Shown: one piece after another, positions 1 to 7,588 of the stretch | Layout of the letters: every line of letters begins with the position of its first letter | How positions within the stretch are numbered: the stretch's first letter is position 1 | Assembly (NCBI GenBank): GCA_947628695.1 | Contig: CANRAV010000001.1 | Span: forward strand, 1 to 64,000 | Source: an uncultured Clostridia bacterium | GTDB lineage: Bacteria > Bacillota > Clostridia > Oscillospirales > CAG-382 | Direction of reading: 5' to 3' | Length of the DNA stretch: 64,000 nt | Program-made: the position numbers and the translations under genes | The notes under the pieces: generated by a model | Database searches by the model: none | Seen by the model: only the letters and a program-made list of their open reading frames with translations | Told to the model about the DNA's origin: nothing

Positions 1-75
1 GCAACTCAATTCTACCACGAAATCTTCGCTATGGATTTGTTTTTTTACTATTGCAACTTCATTTTACAATCTGCG

Positions 76-121
76 AATAAATAAAAAAGCAAAAAACCAA
101 GGCCGGGCGAAAAGCCCGGCC
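76..121 (-). terminator. Rho-independent terminator of the Sel1-repeat gene
   Basis: An 8-bp GC stem (GGCCGGGC/GCCCGGCC, hairpin 101-121) is followed on the minus strand by two T-rich runs, as expected for a terminator 20 bases beyond the stop codon at 143. The 46-base block 76-121 is repeated exactly at 3065-3110. Bases 1-75 hold no gene or signal I can support. Confidence 0.8.
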
Positions 122-142
122 TAAAAATATATGTTTTGCGCC

Positions 143-1558
143 TTATTCGTTGGGAAGCATCTTTAAGCTGTTTACTTTGAGAGCCAATTCCGGGTCGTTT
201 ATGACCTCAAGCGCCTTCTCGAACCAATAGATGGCCTTGTTCATGTCGCCGTCAACGCCGTCTGCAAACAGATAGCAGGCGCCAAGCGATTTCATGGCAA
301 GCCCGTTGCCCTGTTCGGCGGCTTTGGTAAAGAGCTCAAACGCCTTTTTCTCGTCCTTTGGAACGTTTTGGCCTGTCATGTAAAAGCAGCCGAGGCTGTG
401 CCGGCAGGATGCGTCCCCCAGTTCGGCACCGCGTCTGTAATGCTCCAAGGCCTTTTCTATGTCCTCGTCAACGCTGCGCCCGTGCTCAAACGCGAGGGCA
501 AGCACCCAGTGTGCGGCTGCTGTTCCGTCGGCTTCCGCCTCCTCGGCAAGCGCAACGCTTTTACGGAAAAACTCCTCTCCTGCGCCGTCGCCAAAAGCGT
601 TGCCAAGCGCCATGTATACGGAGGCCAGCTCTGCCTTGGCCGCCTTGTCACCTGCCGCGATTTCCTTCCGGAGTCCGTCGGCTTTGCCGATTTGCGCCAT
701 AAGAGCCGGCGCGTACCCGTCGCTGCATTCCTCGGCCTTTTTCATCCAGTATAAGGCCTGTTCAAAGCTCTTCTCTACCCCTTTGCCCTCGACGTACAGA
801 AACCCAAGATTGAGGCACCCTGCCGGGTTGCCAAGCTCTGCCATCCTGCGGAACCAATAGGCTGCCTTTTCCGGGTCGGGCTCGACCTCGTAGTAATCAT
901 CGCCGTTCAGGTAAGCAAGCGCGGCCTCCTCCATTGCCACTTCGTCGCCGCCCTCGGCTTCCTTTAACAGCTCTTCAAAGTTCTCCTCTTCATCGTCAGG
1001 CAAAACGGTCTCGCCTTCTCCGTCAAATTTGCCGTCGCCGTCAACCGTCGGAAGCTTTGGGCGTCTGCTGCCGGATACCACCTTAAACTTCACTTCGTCC
1101 CCGCGACAGATCACAAGCAAGCCGGCTTTTTCCGAATCAAGGTCAACAAAAAGCGAAGCGTCGCACACGTTCATTATCATGCAGGTAACAGCCATAACGG
1201 TTTTAACCGTTTTTATCAATGCATCGCTGCCTTCCTGATCTTTCGGCTCATCCTCTTCGCTTATGTTTATGTTAATCATATTGCTGCTCAGGTCAAACAC
1301 CCCATCGCAAAACTCCGAAAGGTCTTCTTCCTCCCTGCTGTAGGGGACAGTTCGATTACAGACGATAAACTTAAACTCGTTCCCGCCGGCAGCGACGCAG
1401 TACAACCTTGGGAGATCCGTTGACTCAATAATACACCGAAATTCCTCCCTAAGCGGTGACAGAAAACCGGTCATATAATCTTCCATATAACCTTCTGCGT
1501 ACATGTGATAGGCTTTTTCCGCTATTTTTTCGCTTACATAGAATGTGGGTACTGCCAT
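143..1558 (-). CDS. Sel1-repeat (TPR-like) protein
   Basis: 471 residues. Residues 1-190 are an N-terminal region I do not recognise; residues 190-200 form an acidic linker. Residues about 205-455 carry several Sel1-type helical repeats, visible as recurring A-x-x-W-F/Y...A-E-x-G and L-G-x-x-Y-x-x-G-x-x-V patterns. Sel1 repeats are protein-interaction scaffolds, so an adaptor role is inferred. The start chosen is the ATG at 1558, six bases after GGAGGT; an ATG at 1603 is in frame but has no ribosome binding site. No signal peptide or membrane segment is seen. The first 23 codons and the ribosome binding site resemble a short ORF at 2554-2634, so this 5' end has been duplicated. The 168 bases up to the next gene show no clear promoter. 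Confidence 0.85.
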   Translation of the reverse strand: MAVPTFYVSEKIAEKAYHMYAEGYMEDYMTGFLSPLREEFRCIIESTDLPRLYCVAAGGNEFKFIVCNRTVPYSREEEDLSEFCDGVFDLSSNMININISEEDEPKDQEGSDALIKTVKTVMAVTCMIMNVCDASLFVDLDSEKAGLLVICRGDEVKFKVVSGSRRPKLPTVDGDGKFDGEGETVLPDDEEENFEELLKEAEGGDEVAMEEAALAYLNGDDYYEVEPDPEKAAYWFRRMAELGNPAGCLNLGFLYVEGKGVEKSFEQALYWMKKAEECSDGYAPALMAQIGKADGLRKEIAAGDKAAKAELASVYMALGNAFGDGAGEEFFRKSVALAEEAEADGTAAAHWVLALAFEHGRSVDEDIEKALEHYRRGAELGDASCRHSLGCFYMTGQNVPKDEKKAFELFTKAAEQGNGLAMKSLGACYLFADGVDGDMNKAIYWFEKALEVINDPELALKVNSLKMLPNE

Positions 1559-1726
1559 GCTGTAACCTCCGAAATCTAATTTGCTTTTCGCTTGCTGCTG
1601 CAAAGTTCAATTCCCGGCAGCCGTCATTTCAGATCAAATTCCGCGCCGGAAAGCCGCTTTGCCAAGGCAATCAAAGCCTTTTCGCCTACGTATGATTTAT
1701 AACGCGGCCTGCGCTGCCAAGCGGAA

Positions 1727-2557
1727 TCACGGGAACGAATGGCCGTCAATGATTATTACATAATCGTCGTCGGACAAAGACTTGACAAACTCCCGCGCTT
1801 TTTCTTGAAAAGCATTGTATGCTTCGGAACTTATGTTTGCAATGTCCTTGGTTTTCTCAAGGATTTCGCCGAAAAGCTCGTCCATATCGTGCCATTCGCC
1901 GTCAAAGTCTATATAAGCGTCTGTGTCGTCAAGAGTGTACGTGTAGATAAAGTCGCCCCGGTAGAGCCTGTTTAAAAAGTCTTCAAACGTTTCATTGCGA
2001 TTTATCATGAACTCGTGGCCGTCTTTAGTATATAAGTCGTCGCCGTCAATTTCGTAGTCTTTTTGAACTTCGCTTACGCGCTCGTCCTTGTTCAGAAGCA
2101 TCATACGCGCTTTATATTGGCCGTAAAGAAAAATTTTCGAAACGGTCGTAAAGTCCAAGTCCTTTTTGCATGCGCCGTTTACGGGTATAAATTCTTCGCC
2201 TTCTATTATGTACGGGCCCTTTTTGCCATCGTTGCAGGCAATGTCATAAAGATCCGTATCGGTTGCAAACTCGTTGTTTTCCGTCGGGTACGCGCTTTGC
2301 TTGCCTTTAAGCGTGGCAAACGCACCGCCCCAGCGGCCGCCTATCTGATACCAGTCAAGCTTATAGCCGGAAAATTCTTCTTCGCAGTCTTCGTCTTCTT
2401 CCTCGTCTTCGTCTTCTTCTTCGTCTTCGTCTTCGTATTCTTCGGGTTCGACATACCTTGAAAGCTTCTTTTCAACAATGCTGTCGATGTGCTCTTTTGA
2501 GTAATCTCCGGCGACTTCCTCCGCCGAAATGCCCATGTAAATTATCTTGTGGCTCAT
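1727..2557 (-). CDS. Acidic hypothetical protein
   Basis: 276 residues, family not recognised. It opens with MSHKIIYMGIS, has a run of about 25 mostly Asp/Glu residues near positions 40-65, then a W-Y-Q-I-G-G-R-W-G-G motif (about 70-80) of a type I associate with phage-like or plasmid-like orphan proteins, though I cannot name the family. It is probably cytoplasmic: no signal peptide or transmembrane segment is seen. The start ATG at 2557 overlaps the stop of the 26-codon ORF upstream (ATGA). Its ribosome binding site, AGAAGGAGG, lies inside that ORF, so the two are probably translationally coupled. The promoter at 2731-2759 would drive both. Some antitoxin or immunity proteins are this acidic, but nothing here proves such a role. 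Confidence 0.75.
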   Translation of the reverse strand: MSHKIIYMGISAEEVAGDYSKEHIDSIVEKKLSRYVEPEEYEDEDEEEDEDEEEDEDCEEEFSGYKLDWYQIGGRWGGAFATLKGKQSAYPTENNEFATDTDLYDIACNDGKKGPYIIEGEEFIPVNGACKKDLDFTTVSKIFLYGQYKARMMLLNKDERVSEVQKDYEIDGDDLYTKDGHEFMINRNETFEDFLNRLYRGDFIYTYTLDDTDAYIDFDGEWHDMDELFGEILEKTKDIANISSEAYNAFQEKAREFVKSLSDDDYVIIIDGHSFP

Positions 2558-2634
2558 TGTCTGCCTCCTTCTGCGTACATGTGATATGTTTTTGACGCTG
2601 ATTTTTTGCTGACAAAGAATGCGGGTGTCGCCAT
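2554..2634 (-). CDS. 26-codon leader ORF, truncated copy of the Sel1 gene 5' end
   Basis: Reads MATPAFFVSKKS then ASKTYHMYAEGGRQ and stops. Sixteen of the first 23 residues match the start of the Sel1-repeat protein at 1558, and the upstream GGAGGT with a six-base spacer is kept. Its TGA overlaps the ATG of the acidic protein gene, and its last codons form that gene's ribosome binding site. It looks like the remnant of a paralogue that lost its body and now acts as a translational leader. It could also be a non-functional scar. Confidence 0.5.
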   Translation of the reverse strand: MATPAFFVSKKSASKTYHMYAEGGRQ

Positions 2635-2730
2635 ACAGTAACCTCCGAAATTTTTATTTTTTCAACTCTTGCGGAAGCCCGGTGCGAAGCCTTTGTGACC
2701 CGGATTTTCTCAAGGATTGAAATTTAGTTT

Positions 2731-2759
2731 ATTTTAACATATGCGCCCGACTATGTCAA
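2731..2759 (-). promoter_or_regulatory. Sigma-A type promoter
   Basis: TTGACA (2754-2759), 17-base spacer, TAAAAT (2731-2736), reading toward the 26-codon ORF and the acidic protein gene. Confidence 0.75.
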
Positions 2760-2818
2760 TCCTTTTAGGCACACTTAGAAAAATTTGGACGGGATGACAC
2801 GGTTTGTACTCCGACGCA

Positions 2819-2856
2819 ACTGTTCACTGTCCACTGACCACTGTTCACTGTTCACC
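2819..2856 (-). repeat. AGTGAA-type short repeat array
   Basis: Read on the minus strand it contains successive AGTGAACAGTGAA-like and CAGTGG units with a period of about seven bases. It is related to arrays at 11911-11945, 12281-12320, 47399-47435 and 48187-48315. Confidence 0.6.
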
Positions 2857-2879
2857 GGTACTTACTTCGCGCCGGCGCT

Positions 2880-3059
2880 CCATACGTGCGGTAAACCTAA
2901 ACACGGTGCCGGCGCGGCCTGCGTTGGCGGCTCGGGATTCCAAAGGGTGCCAACCCTTTGGTTAAAAAAGCTATGTTGTTCAATAAACCTTAATTAGAGA
3001 GCCATGAAGGGACCGAGTCCCTTCATATACAAATACAAAGGACGGGCCGGAGCCCGTCC
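2880..3059 (+). repeat. Three-hairpin intergenic repeat, copy 1
   Basis: Contains hairpins CCAAAGGG/CCCTTTGG (2940-2961), TGAAGGGAC/GTCCCTTCA (3005-3025) and GGACGGGC/GCCCGTCC (3040-3059), joined by conserved linkers. Bases 2911-2974 are identical over 64 positions to the reverse complement of 24696-24759. A more diverged copy lies at 47054-47231. With the promoter, the AGTGAA array and the terminator it fills the 490-base gap between genes. Confidence 0.8.
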
Positions 3060-3064
3060 AAAAT

Positions 3065-3110
3065 AATAAATAAAAAAGCAAAAAACCAAGGCCGGGCGAA
3101 AAGCCCGGCC
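3065..3110 (-). terminator. Terminator of the protease operon (exact duplicate of 76-121)
   Basis: Same 46 bases as 76-121: GC hairpin (3090-3110) then T-rich tracts on the minus strand, about 20 bases past the stop codon at 3132. Confidence 0.8.
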
Positions 3111-3131
3111 AAAAAATAAATACCAAAAAAA

Positions 3132-3494
3132 TCAACCGTAGGAGACGAGTTTGAGATAGTTGTTAAGCGTAGTACCGCTTATCTCGTAGACGGCCTGTTC
3201 GGCTGCCTTTTTGTCGAAGATATACTGCTCGACGGACGGGTTGCTGTATCCGGCGGCGACGTAGACGTGCAGGCGCACCTGCGCCCCGTCGGGGATGTTC
3301 GAGTCTTTCAATAGGTCGACCGACCGTTCGCCGAACTGCAGAATGTCGCGGTATCCGGGCGTGAACCAGCTTTTCCACTGACCGTCAAAGCTTACGTTGC
3401 CCTGCCCGTCGGTCTTCCGCTCTTTGTACTCGACCACAATCTGTGCCACGAAGGCACCGTCGTTTTGCAGCTTTATGTATCGAAGCGTTTTCAT
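3132..3494 (-). CDS. Small hypothetical protein of the protease operon
   Basis: 120 residues beginning MKTLRYIKLQNDGAFVAQI. The alternating hydrophobic pattern and the absence of long helices suggest an all-beta fold; the family is not recognised. There is no signal peptide. The ATG at 3494 was chosen because AGGAGGG sits seven to eight bases upstream; a longer reading from 3515 would overlap the preceding stop and lacks a ribosome binding site. It lies 17 bases after the upstream trypsin-like protease gene and shares its transcript, so it could be an inhibitor, substrate or partner of the proteases. That is inference from position only. Confidence 0.75.
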   Translation of the reverse strand: MKTLRYIKLQNDGAFVAQIVVEYKERKTDGQGNVSFDGQWKSWFTPGYRDILQFGERSVDLLKDSNIPDGAQVRLHVYVAAGYSNPSVEQYIFDKKAAEQAVYEISGTTLNNYLKLVSYG

Positions 3495-3511
3495 TTCCTG
3501 CCCTCCTATTG

Positions 3512-4339
3512 TCACAAAGTCAGTGCGTAGTTGTAAAGCTTGTCGAACTCGCCGTCAAACTTAGGCGACCCGGCGTAGAGAATCTCCTTGCCGGAGACGG
3601 AGACGTAGGCGTTAAGCCCGACGGCGGTTACGCCGTCCTCAAGCACCCAGGCACCGCCGGATGCGCCTGCGCCCATCTTGCTGCCGAACATGGCGAAATG
3701 CCCGTAAATCGGCACCACAAGCCCCGTTGTAAACATCATCTGCGCACCGTCGAAGAAGTCTACAGGGTAGCCCATAGACGTTATCTGCCTGTTTCTCAGA
3801 TCGAGACCGGTGGCGTATCGCAGCGGCTGCGCGACGGTGGAATTGCCGTCAAGTATCGCTATGGCGTAGTCGTACTTCTCATCCTTTGTAAGGTACCAGT
3901 TCTCGCGAAGAGCAACAGTGCGGAAGGTGAAGTCCTCCGTGGACTCCTCGCCTGTATAGCAGCGCTCGAAAACGTAGTTCTCGCCGACGCTGCCGCTGTC
4001 CTTGTCCTGGATGCAGTGCGCAGCGGTAAGCACCATGTTGTTGCGCATGAAGACGTTCGCGCTTGAGACGTAGTTGACGCCGTTCATGGTGTAGAAAAGC
4101 TTGCCGCCGGTGATAAAGGGCATCTGCGAAAGGTCGGCCTGCTTCGGCTCCGTAGGGGGTGGAGGCGGAGGCGCGTTGTCGGCACCGGGAGGGGTTTTAA
4201 GCTCCGGCCCTATACCGGTCACGGGGGTGGCGGAAGCCTTCCTATCAGGAGTCCAGTATTGACGTATCTCGTGCGGGGATTTGTCGATGCTGCCGGGACC
4301 GACGGTCATAAAAGAGCCGCCGTTCGGGTTTGTGTCCAT
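3512..4339 (-). CDS. Trypsin-like serine protease (copy 1 of tandem pair)
   Basis: 275 residues with a chymotrypsin-fold triad: His108 in TAAHC, Asp157 in YDYAIAIL, Ser227 in GASGGAW. The N-terminal 75 residues hold an S-P-x-E-I-R-x-Y-W-T/S-P-x-R motif and a proline-rich stretch; similar segments precede the catalytic domain in secreted bacterial trypsin-like peptidases, where they act as propeptides. Here no signal peptide is visible, so export would need another route or the enzyme stays inside. It is a close relative of the gene just upstream (4355-5179), 15 bases away, so the two arose by tandem duplication. The start follows AGGAGGT. Confidence 0.88.
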   Translation of the reverse strand: MDTNPNGGSFMTVGPGSIDKSPHEIRQYWTPDRKASATPVTGIGPELKTPPGADNAPPPPPPTEPKQADLSQMPFITGGKLFYTMNGVNYVSSANVFMRNNMVLTAAHCIQDKDSGSVGENYVFERCYTGEESTEDFTFRTVALRENWYLTKDEKYDYAIAILDGNSTVAQPLRYATGLDLRNRQITSMGYPVDFFDGAQMMFTTGLVVPIYGHFAMFGSKMGAGASGGAWVLEDGVTAVGLNAYVSVSGKEILYAGSPKFDGEFDKLYNYALTL

Positions 4340-4354
4340 GTTTATGTACCTCCT

Positions 4355-5179
4355 TTATATAAGCGTAAGCACGTAGTTGTAAAGCTTTTCAAAGTCGTCG
4401 TCAAGCTTCGGCGAGCCCATGTACACCCCGCCCTTGGCGGTCTTGGTGCTGAAGGAGTTAAGCCCGACCGCAGTGACGCCGTCGTCAAGCACCCAGGCGC
4501 CGCCGGAGGCCCCTTCCCCAAGCTTGCCGCCGATAAGCGTCCAGTTGTCAAGCCTCTGCGTCACAGGGCCGCTTGTGTACATCATCTGCGCGCCGTCAAA
4601 GTAGTTAAGCGGGTAGCCCATTGCGGTTATGTTCTTGCCAAGCGGGCTGTCCTTGGTGTACCTGAGCGGAGTTTCAACCGTGGAGCTCTCGTTCAGCACC
4701 GCTATGGCGTAGTCCCAGCGGTTGTCCTTCTCCTCGTGCCAGAACTCCTTGAGAGCAACCGTCTTGAAGGTGAAGTCTTCAGTGGACTCCTCGCCGGTGA
4801 AGCAGCGCTCAAACACAAAGTTTTCAGCAAGGTGACCGGTTACGTCGTCCTGCACGCAGTGCGCAGCGGTGAGAAGCAGGTTGTTCCGCATAAAGATGTT
4901 GCCGCTGGCGACGTAGTCGACGCCGTCAAGCGTGAAGAACAGCTTGCCGCCGGTGATGAAGGGCATCTGCGAGAGGTCGGCCTGCTTCGGCTCCGTCGCC
5001 GGGGCGGCGTTGCCCGCGTCGGGAAGGTCGGACATATCGGCAGCCGTGCCGTACCTGTGCGCGGGGAAGGCCGCCTTTTTGCGCGCCGGCGACCAGTACG
5101 CGCGTATCTCCTGCGGCGACTTGTCGGTTCCCTCCGGCCCGACGGTCGTGAACGCCCCTACGTTTGAATTGCCCTGCAT
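4355..5179 (-). CDS. Trypsin-like serine protease (copy 2 of tandem pair)
   Basis: 274 residues; triad His107 (TAAHC), Asp156 (WDYAIAVL), Ser225 (GASGGAW). It has the same architecture as the downstream paralogue: a conserved N-terminal S-P-Q-E-I-R-A-Y-W-S-P motif (about 21-31), a Thr/Pro/Ala-rich linker and the protease domain from about residue 73. No signal peptide or membrane segment is seen. The start is the ATG at 5179, ten bases after GGAGGG; an in-frame GTG at 5203 lies upstream of that site and is less likely. It is the first gene of an operon driven by the promoter at 5219-5247. Confidence 0.88.
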   Translation of the reverse strand: MQGNSNVGAFTTVGPEGTDKSPQEIRAYWSPARKKAAFPAHRYGTAADMSDLPDAGNAAPATEPKQADLSQMPFITGGKLFFTLDGVDYVASGNIFMRNNLLLTAAHCVQDDVTGHLAENFVFERCFTGEESTEDFTFKTVALKEFWHEEKDNRWDYAIAVLNESSTVETPLRYTKDSPLGKNITAMGYPLNYFDGAQMMYTSGPVTQRLDNWTLIGGKLGEGASGGAWVLDDGVTAVGLNSFSTKTAKGGVYMGSPKLDDDFEKLYNYVLTLI

Positions 5180-5218
5180 ATCGACATCTCCCTCCGTTTG
5201 CACAAATTTCTTTACTTA

Positions 5219-5247
5219 ATTGTAACACAATCTGTGAAAAATGTCAA
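5219..5247 (-). promoter_or_regulatory. Promoter of the protease operon
   Basis: TTGACA (5242-5247), 17-base spacer, TACAAT (5219-5224), about 40 bases upstream of the first protease ATG. Confidence 0.8.
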
Positions 5248-5295
5248 GCGTTTTATCGTGCATGTGCAAAAATATTCCTTGTATTATACAAAATA

Positions 5296-5334
5296 TTTCG
5301 GCAGATTTTGGGTGTGACCAAAAATCTGCCGAAA
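5296..5334. other. 14-bp inverted repeat downstream of the toxin gene
   Basis: A perfect 14-bp stem (5296-5309 with 5321-5334) and an 11-base loop between the YafQ stop codon and the protease promoter. It lacks a strong T tract, so it may be a weak terminator or an operator. The rest of 5248-5436 shows nothing else I can name. Confidence 0.5.
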
Positions 5335-5436
5335 ATCTCTTGACTATTCCCGTAAACACAGAGCACCTCGGCGCCTTTGACGAGCAAAGCCTTATTGTTC
5401 CGATTTGGATGATATAAATTCAATTTCCGTTACGTT

Positions 5437-5715
5437 TTATTTTTTGAAAATGTCAGAGTGAGAGCCGGTGTCGACAAGCGTCAAGGTAAGAACATCGTCT
5501 TCAACCAGATAAACGAGCAGCCAATCCGGCTTGATATGACACTCTCGGAAGCCCGCGAAATTGCCGGTCAAGCCGTGATCCCTGTACCTTTCGTCAAGCC
5601 GTATACCACGGCGCAGCAGGTCAACGACCTCGTCAAGCGCAGAGAGGTCAAGCCCGCGCTTCTTCATAAGCTTATAGCTTTTCTTATAGGTTGTGGTGAA
5701 TTTAACCCTGTACAT
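5437..5715 (-). CDS. yafQ: YafQ-family mRNA interferase toxin
   Basis: 92 residues, the usual length. The YafQ signature is intact: H-G-L-T-G-N, then E-C-H-I-K-P-D-W-L-L, then T-G-S-H-S-D-I-F, covering the His and Asp residues used for RNA cleavage in characterised members. Such toxins cut mRNA on the ribosome and are neutralised by a RelB/DinJ partner, encoded immediately upstream; the antitoxin TGA and the toxin ATG share a base (TGATG), so translation is coupled. Transcription comes from 6016-6044. Confidence 0.9.
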   Translation of the reverse strand: MYRVKFTTTYKKSYKLMKKRGLDLSALDEVVDLLRRGIRLDERYRDHGLTGNFAGFRECHIKPDWLLVYLVEDDVLTLTLVDTGSHSDIFKK

Positions 5716-5987
5716 CAGTCGTCAAGCGCCGCCTTCAGTTCTTCCATGCTGTCGTATCCTTTGACCTTCGGGTCGCGGGAAATGCGCTTTGCCTCTGCCA
5801 TTGCGTCAAGCGTTTTTGCGCTGTACCTCGGGGCTTCCACCGCAAAAGGCAATCCGCCGCGCAGTACGCACTGGTGCAGGAACAAATTAACGGCAGTCGA
5901 CATATCCAAGCCGAGCCCGGCAAAAAGCTTTGCCGCTTCGCGCTTTACATCCGCGTCAATGCGAACTTGAACGGGTGTTGTAGCCAT
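5715..5987 (-). CDS. dinJ: RelB/DinJ-family antitoxin
   Basis: 90 residues. Residues 1-45 (TTPVQVRIDADVKREAAKLF, then GLDMSTAVNLFLHQ) form the ribbon-helix-helix DNA-binding dimer typical of DinJ. The C-terminal half is the flexible toxin-wrapping part. The ATG at 5987 lies about nine bases after AAAGGAG; an ATG at 6014 is too far upstream. Antitoxins of this family repress their own operon, so the promoter 28 bases upstream is probably autoregulated. Confidence 0.9.
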   Translation of the reverse strand: MATTPVQVRIDADVKREAAKLFAGLGLDMSTAVNLFLHQCVLRGGLPFAVEAPRYSAKTLDAMAEAKRISRDPKVKGYDSMEELKAALDD

Positions 5988-6015
5988 GTGATTCATCTCC
6001 TTTCGAGCATACATT

Positions 6016-6044
6016 ATTATATGCGTTTTGCTTTACATTGTCAA
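6016..6044 (-). promoter_or_regulatory. Promoter of dinJ-yafQ
   Basis: TTGACA (6039-6044), 17-base spacer, TATAAT (6016-6021); both boxes match consensus. Confidence 0.85.
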
Positions 6045-6070
6045 GCATTTTTGCAAAATTCAGAGAAGGT

Positions 6071-6108
6071 AAAAGCTTCCCCCGGTTCCGATTGGGAGCC
6101 GGGGGAAG
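6071..6108 (-). terminator. mgtE terminator
   Basis: GC-rich hairpin (6076-6108, CTTCCCCCGG arms) then CTTTTAC on the minus strand, just after the mgtE stop codon. Confidence 0.65.
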
Positions 6109-6121
6109 TGTTGTTTGCGTT

Positions 6122-7549
6122 TTACGCGAGGTGCAGCACTTTGAAAAGCAGAAGCCAGCTCATGCCGTAGTAGGTGACGACGGCGACGAGGTCGTTTATC
6201 GTGGTTATCAGCGGGCCGGAGGCGACGGCCGGGTCGACCTTTATCTTCTTGAAAAACAATGGCACAAGCGTGCCGACGGTGCCGGAGATCATCATGGCAA
6301 GCAGCAGGGAAATGCCGATGCACCCGGAGACCGAAAAGCTGAACAGCGCCGCCTTGTGCTTGAACAGCATGATGTAAAGGCCTATCAGCGCAAAGGAAAT
6401 AAGCCCAAGCGTCAGGCCGTTTGCAAGGCCTACGCGCATCTCCTTGGTGACAAGGCGAAGCTTCTGCCTGCCCGTGAGGTTCTCGTCCATAAGGACGCGT
6501 ATGGTGACCGCAAGCGACTGCGTGCCCACGTTGCCCGACATGTCAAGTATCAGCGACTGAAACGCCATTATCAGCGTAAGCTGCGCCACTACCTTTTCGA
6601 AAATGCCCACAACGCCGGAAACCAGCATCCCCAGCCCCAGCAGTACAAGAAGCCAGGGCATGCGCTTCTTCATGCTTTGCGCAAGCGGTTCTTTAAGATC
6701 CTCCTCTGCGGTAAGACCTGCAAGCATCGCATAGTCCTCGCCCATCTCGTCGTCGACCACCTCGATGATGTTTGCGGCGGTTATAACGCCAAGCAGGCGG
6801 TTGGAGTTGTCAAGCACGGGGATGTTGTCCTCCGAATACTCCTTCAGCTTTTCAATGCAGTCGTCAATCGGCTCGTGCGCGTACACGTAGGGAAAGGACG
6901 TCTGAAGCAAATTTTCAATCGGCACGTCGCCGTCGGCCGTTATAAGGTCCGTAAGGCTTATCGCACCGAGGTACTCGTTGTCACCGTCAACGGCGAAAAT
7001 GGCAGAGACGTTGTCGTTCTGCTTTGCCTGGCGGATAAGCTCCCGCATTGCCTGCTTTACAATAAAATCCTCCCGCACGACGATGTAATTCACCGTCATG
7101 CGCGAGCCTATCTCGTCGTCGTCAAACGCAGAGATAAGCTGTATAGACTGCCGCGTCTCCTTGGGCAGCAGCTCTATAAGCGCTACGCGCTTGTCCCTTT
7201 CGATTTTGCGTAAGATCTCCGCCGCAGTGTCGGTTTCAAGCTCCGATATGACCTCTGCGGCCTTCTGCATATCCATCTCGTTTAGATAGACGCTCGGTTC
7301 GTCAAAATACTCAAATACCTCCGCAAGCATACCGGTAGAGCAGATGCGGTAAATCTTCTTCCGCTCCCCTGCGTCAAGCTTCTCCAGCGCCCGCGCAATG
7401 TCGTTCGCGTGGTAGTCCTCAAGCTTCGCGAACATCGCCTTCGGGGAATACCTGCCGCGTATTATTTGAAGTATTTCGCTTTCGTAATCGGGTTTTTCGA
7501 TTATTTCGTCGCCCACTGCGACGGTGTTTGTCCTTTCTTCGCTCGACAC
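6122..7549 (-). CDS. mgtE: MgtE magnesium transporter
   Basis: 475 residues, a full-length MgtE. Residues about 25-150 are the helical N domain, about 155-280 two CBS domains that sense cytosolic Mg2+, and from about 295 the membrane pore with five predicted helices, including the conserved segment around NVGTQSLAV and the last helix M-S-W-L-L-L-F. It imports Mg2+ through the cytoplasmic membrane as a dimer. The GTG start at 7549 follows GGAGG by eight bases. The 180-base leader can form an attenuator (7589-7729), which fits control by Mg2+ or another ion. A separate terminator follows, so it is monocistronic. Confidence 0.95.
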   Translation of the reverse strand: MSSEERTNTVAVGDEIIEKPDYESEILQIIRGRYSPKAMFAKLEDYHANDIARALEKLDAGERKKIYRICSTGMLAEVFEYFDEPSVYLNEMDMQKAAEVISELETDTAAEILRKIERDKRVALIELLPKETRQSIQLISAFDDDEIGSRMTVNYIVVREDFIVKQAMRELIRQAKQNDNVSAIFAVDGDNEYLGAISLTDLITADGDVPIENLLQTSFPYVYAHEPIDDCIEKLKEYSEDNIPVLDNSNRLLGVITAANIIEVVDDEMGEDYAMLAGLTAEEDLKEPLAQSMKKRMPWLLVLLGLGMLVSGVVGIFEKVVAQLTLIMAFQSLILDMSGNVGTQSLAVTIRVLMDENLTGRQKLRLVTKEMRVGLANGLTLGLISFALIGLYIMLFKHKAALFSFSVSGCIGISLLLAMMISGTVGTLVPLFFKKIKVDPAVASGPLITTINDLVAVVTYYGMSWLLLFKVLHLA

Positions 7550-7588
7550 GGTTTTTGCCTCCGTTCATATTTTTTTCAACGGACAGGC

